This document shows, one piece after another, positions 7,754 to 8,101 of a stretch of 8,101 nt of DNA. The position numbers were made by a program, and so were the translations under genes. Source of the DNA: Porphyromonadaceae bacterium (GTDB lineage Bacteria; Bacteroidota; Bacteroidia; Bacteroidales; Paludibacteraceae). The stretch spans positions 1-8,101 of the forward strand of contig CAJPPQ010000054.1 in assembly GCA_905372605.1 (NCBI GenBank), given 5' to 3'. The notes under the pieces were generated by a model. It was not told the DNA's origin. It did no database searches and saw nothing but the letters and a program-made list of their open reading frames with translations. Each line of letters starts with the position of its first letter. Position 1 is the first letter of the stretch.

Positions 7754-7790
7754 ACCGTCGATAATAATAAACTATCGTACGGTATTTTTT
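7754..7790 (+). terminator. Rho-independent terminator at the end of the operon
   Basis: ACCGTCGATA (7754-7763) pairs with TATCG-T-ACGGT (7773-7783) with one bulged T at 7778, giving a 10-bp stem and a 9-base loop (7764-7772). A run of six T (7785-7790) follows. It begins 28 bases after the exosortase-like stop. A T-rich run on the opposite strand (complement of 7733-7745) could also let it act on leftward transcripts. Confidence 0.85.
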
Positions 7791-7930
7791 ATACCACTAC
7801 TCTACTTCATTCTAATAGAAAATACCTATATTGCATAAAAAATAGTACTAAAATATATAAAAGTGAGTATTGCCTACAAATGTAAAACTTCCGAATTTCG
7901 CGGAAATTTGGAGAGTTAAATATAGTTTGT
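7791..7930. other. AT-rich noncoding gap upstream of the last gene
   Basis: No gene is seen. CCGAATTT (7891-7898) can pair with AAATTTGG (7904-7911) around CGCGG, an 8-bp stem with one G-U pair, only 19 bases before the next ATG; TTCCG (7889-7893) with CGGAA (7901-7905) is an alternative fold. No clear + strand TAnnTTTG promoter at a usable distance was found. TATAGTTTG at 7921-7929 has the wrong spacing and abuts the ATG. On the minus strand CAAATGTA (7877-7884) reads TACATTTG, identical to the clpP -7 box. Confidence 0.45.
7877..7884 (-). promoter_or_regulatory. Possible minus-strand -7 promoter box
   Basis: Read on the minus strand the site is TACATTTG, a full match to the Bacteroidota TAnnTTTG box. 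The 10 bases 7875-7884 are the exact reverse complement of 391-400 at the clpP promoter. About 18 bases upstream on the minus strand is TTTC, three of four matches to TTTG. Leftward transcription would start near 7870 and run towards the 7754-7783 hairpin. No minus-strand gene is seen, so this may be chance in AT-rich DNA. Confidence 0.25.
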
Positions 7931-8101
7931 ATGAAATATATCACAGTTTTAATATTAACTGTGTGTAGTATTGGTATTTATGCAAATACACAAACACACA
8001 GACATACCGTATATGGTGTAGTAAAAGATACTGTCGGAGAACCTATAGCTTATGCACAGGTAGCTGTGGTTGGTACCAATGTTACTATATCGACCGGTGT
8101 G
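7931..8101 (+). CDS. N-terminus of a secreted or outer-membrane protein with a carboxypeptidase-regulatory-like domain, probably a TonB-dependent receptor (3' partial)
   Basis: The frame runs 57 codons from the ATG at 7931 to the window end without a stop. A signal peptide is likely: Lys2, a hydrophobic core (ITVLILTVCSIGIYA) and a possible cleavage after Tyr-Ala at about residue 18. From residue 27 follows VYGVVKDTVGEPIAYAQVAV and then GTNVTISTGV, the pattern of the carboxypeptidase-D regulatory-like domain that opens many Bacteroidota TonB-dependent receptors. The same domain also begins other outer-membrane proteins, and the plug and barrel lie outside the window, so the receptor call is an inference. 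It lies after the terminator and so is a separate transcription unit. Confidence 0.7.
   Translation, partial: MKYITVLILTVCSIGIYANTQTHRHTVYGVVKDTVGEPIAYAQVAVVGTNVTISTGV

Noticed and set aside
7921..7929. TATAGTTTG as the promoter of the last gene
   Set aside because: The spacing between TA and TTTG is wrong for TAnnTTTG, and the transcription start would fall beyond the ATG at 7931.

Overview
The window looks like chromosomal DNA from a member of the Bacteroidota, most likely Bacteroidales. ClpP, ClpX and TsaD have Bacteroidota-type sequences. No gene start is preceded by a clear Shine-Dalgarno sequence. A TAnnTTTG -7 box of the Bacteroidota housekeeping sigma factor precedes clpP. There is also a PorE-type type IX secretion lipoprotein and the start of a protein resembling a TonB-dependent receptor. 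The DNA is moderately AT-rich. I cannot name a genus from the sequence alone.

Layout, all genes on the + strand: (i) 2-127, the last 41 codons of a membrane protein, probably a CcsA/ResC-type cytochrome c biogenesis protein; (ii) 128-436, a noncoding gap ending in a 9-bp inverted repeat and the predicted clpP promoter; (iii) 437-7725, seven closely spaced codirectional genes: clpP, clpX, porE-like, thyA, murI, tsaD and a small exosortase/archaeosortase-family gene; (iv) a convincing rho-independent terminator at 7754-7790; (v) an AT-rich noncoding gap; (vi) 7931-8101, the start of a new secreted or outer-membrane protein with a carboxypeptidase-regulatory-like N-terminal domain, cut by the window end.

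Gaps inside the cluster are short: 66, 17, 24, a 4-nt overlap, 7 and 6 bases. No second good promoter or terminator is visible, so it may be one transcript of about 7.3 kb. Most members are housekeeping genes: ClpXP proteolysis, dTMP synthesis, D-glutamate for peptidoglycan, and tRNA t6A modification. Two concern the cell envelope: the PorE-like lipoprotein, which in known type IX secretion systems links the machinery to peptidoglycan, and the exosortase-like membrane enzyme, whose substrate is not in the window. The co-occurrence of these two protein-export or sorting functions in a housekeeping operon is the most interesting point. I do not see CRISPR arrays, insertion sequences, tRNA or rRNA genes, or an obviously undescribed system.
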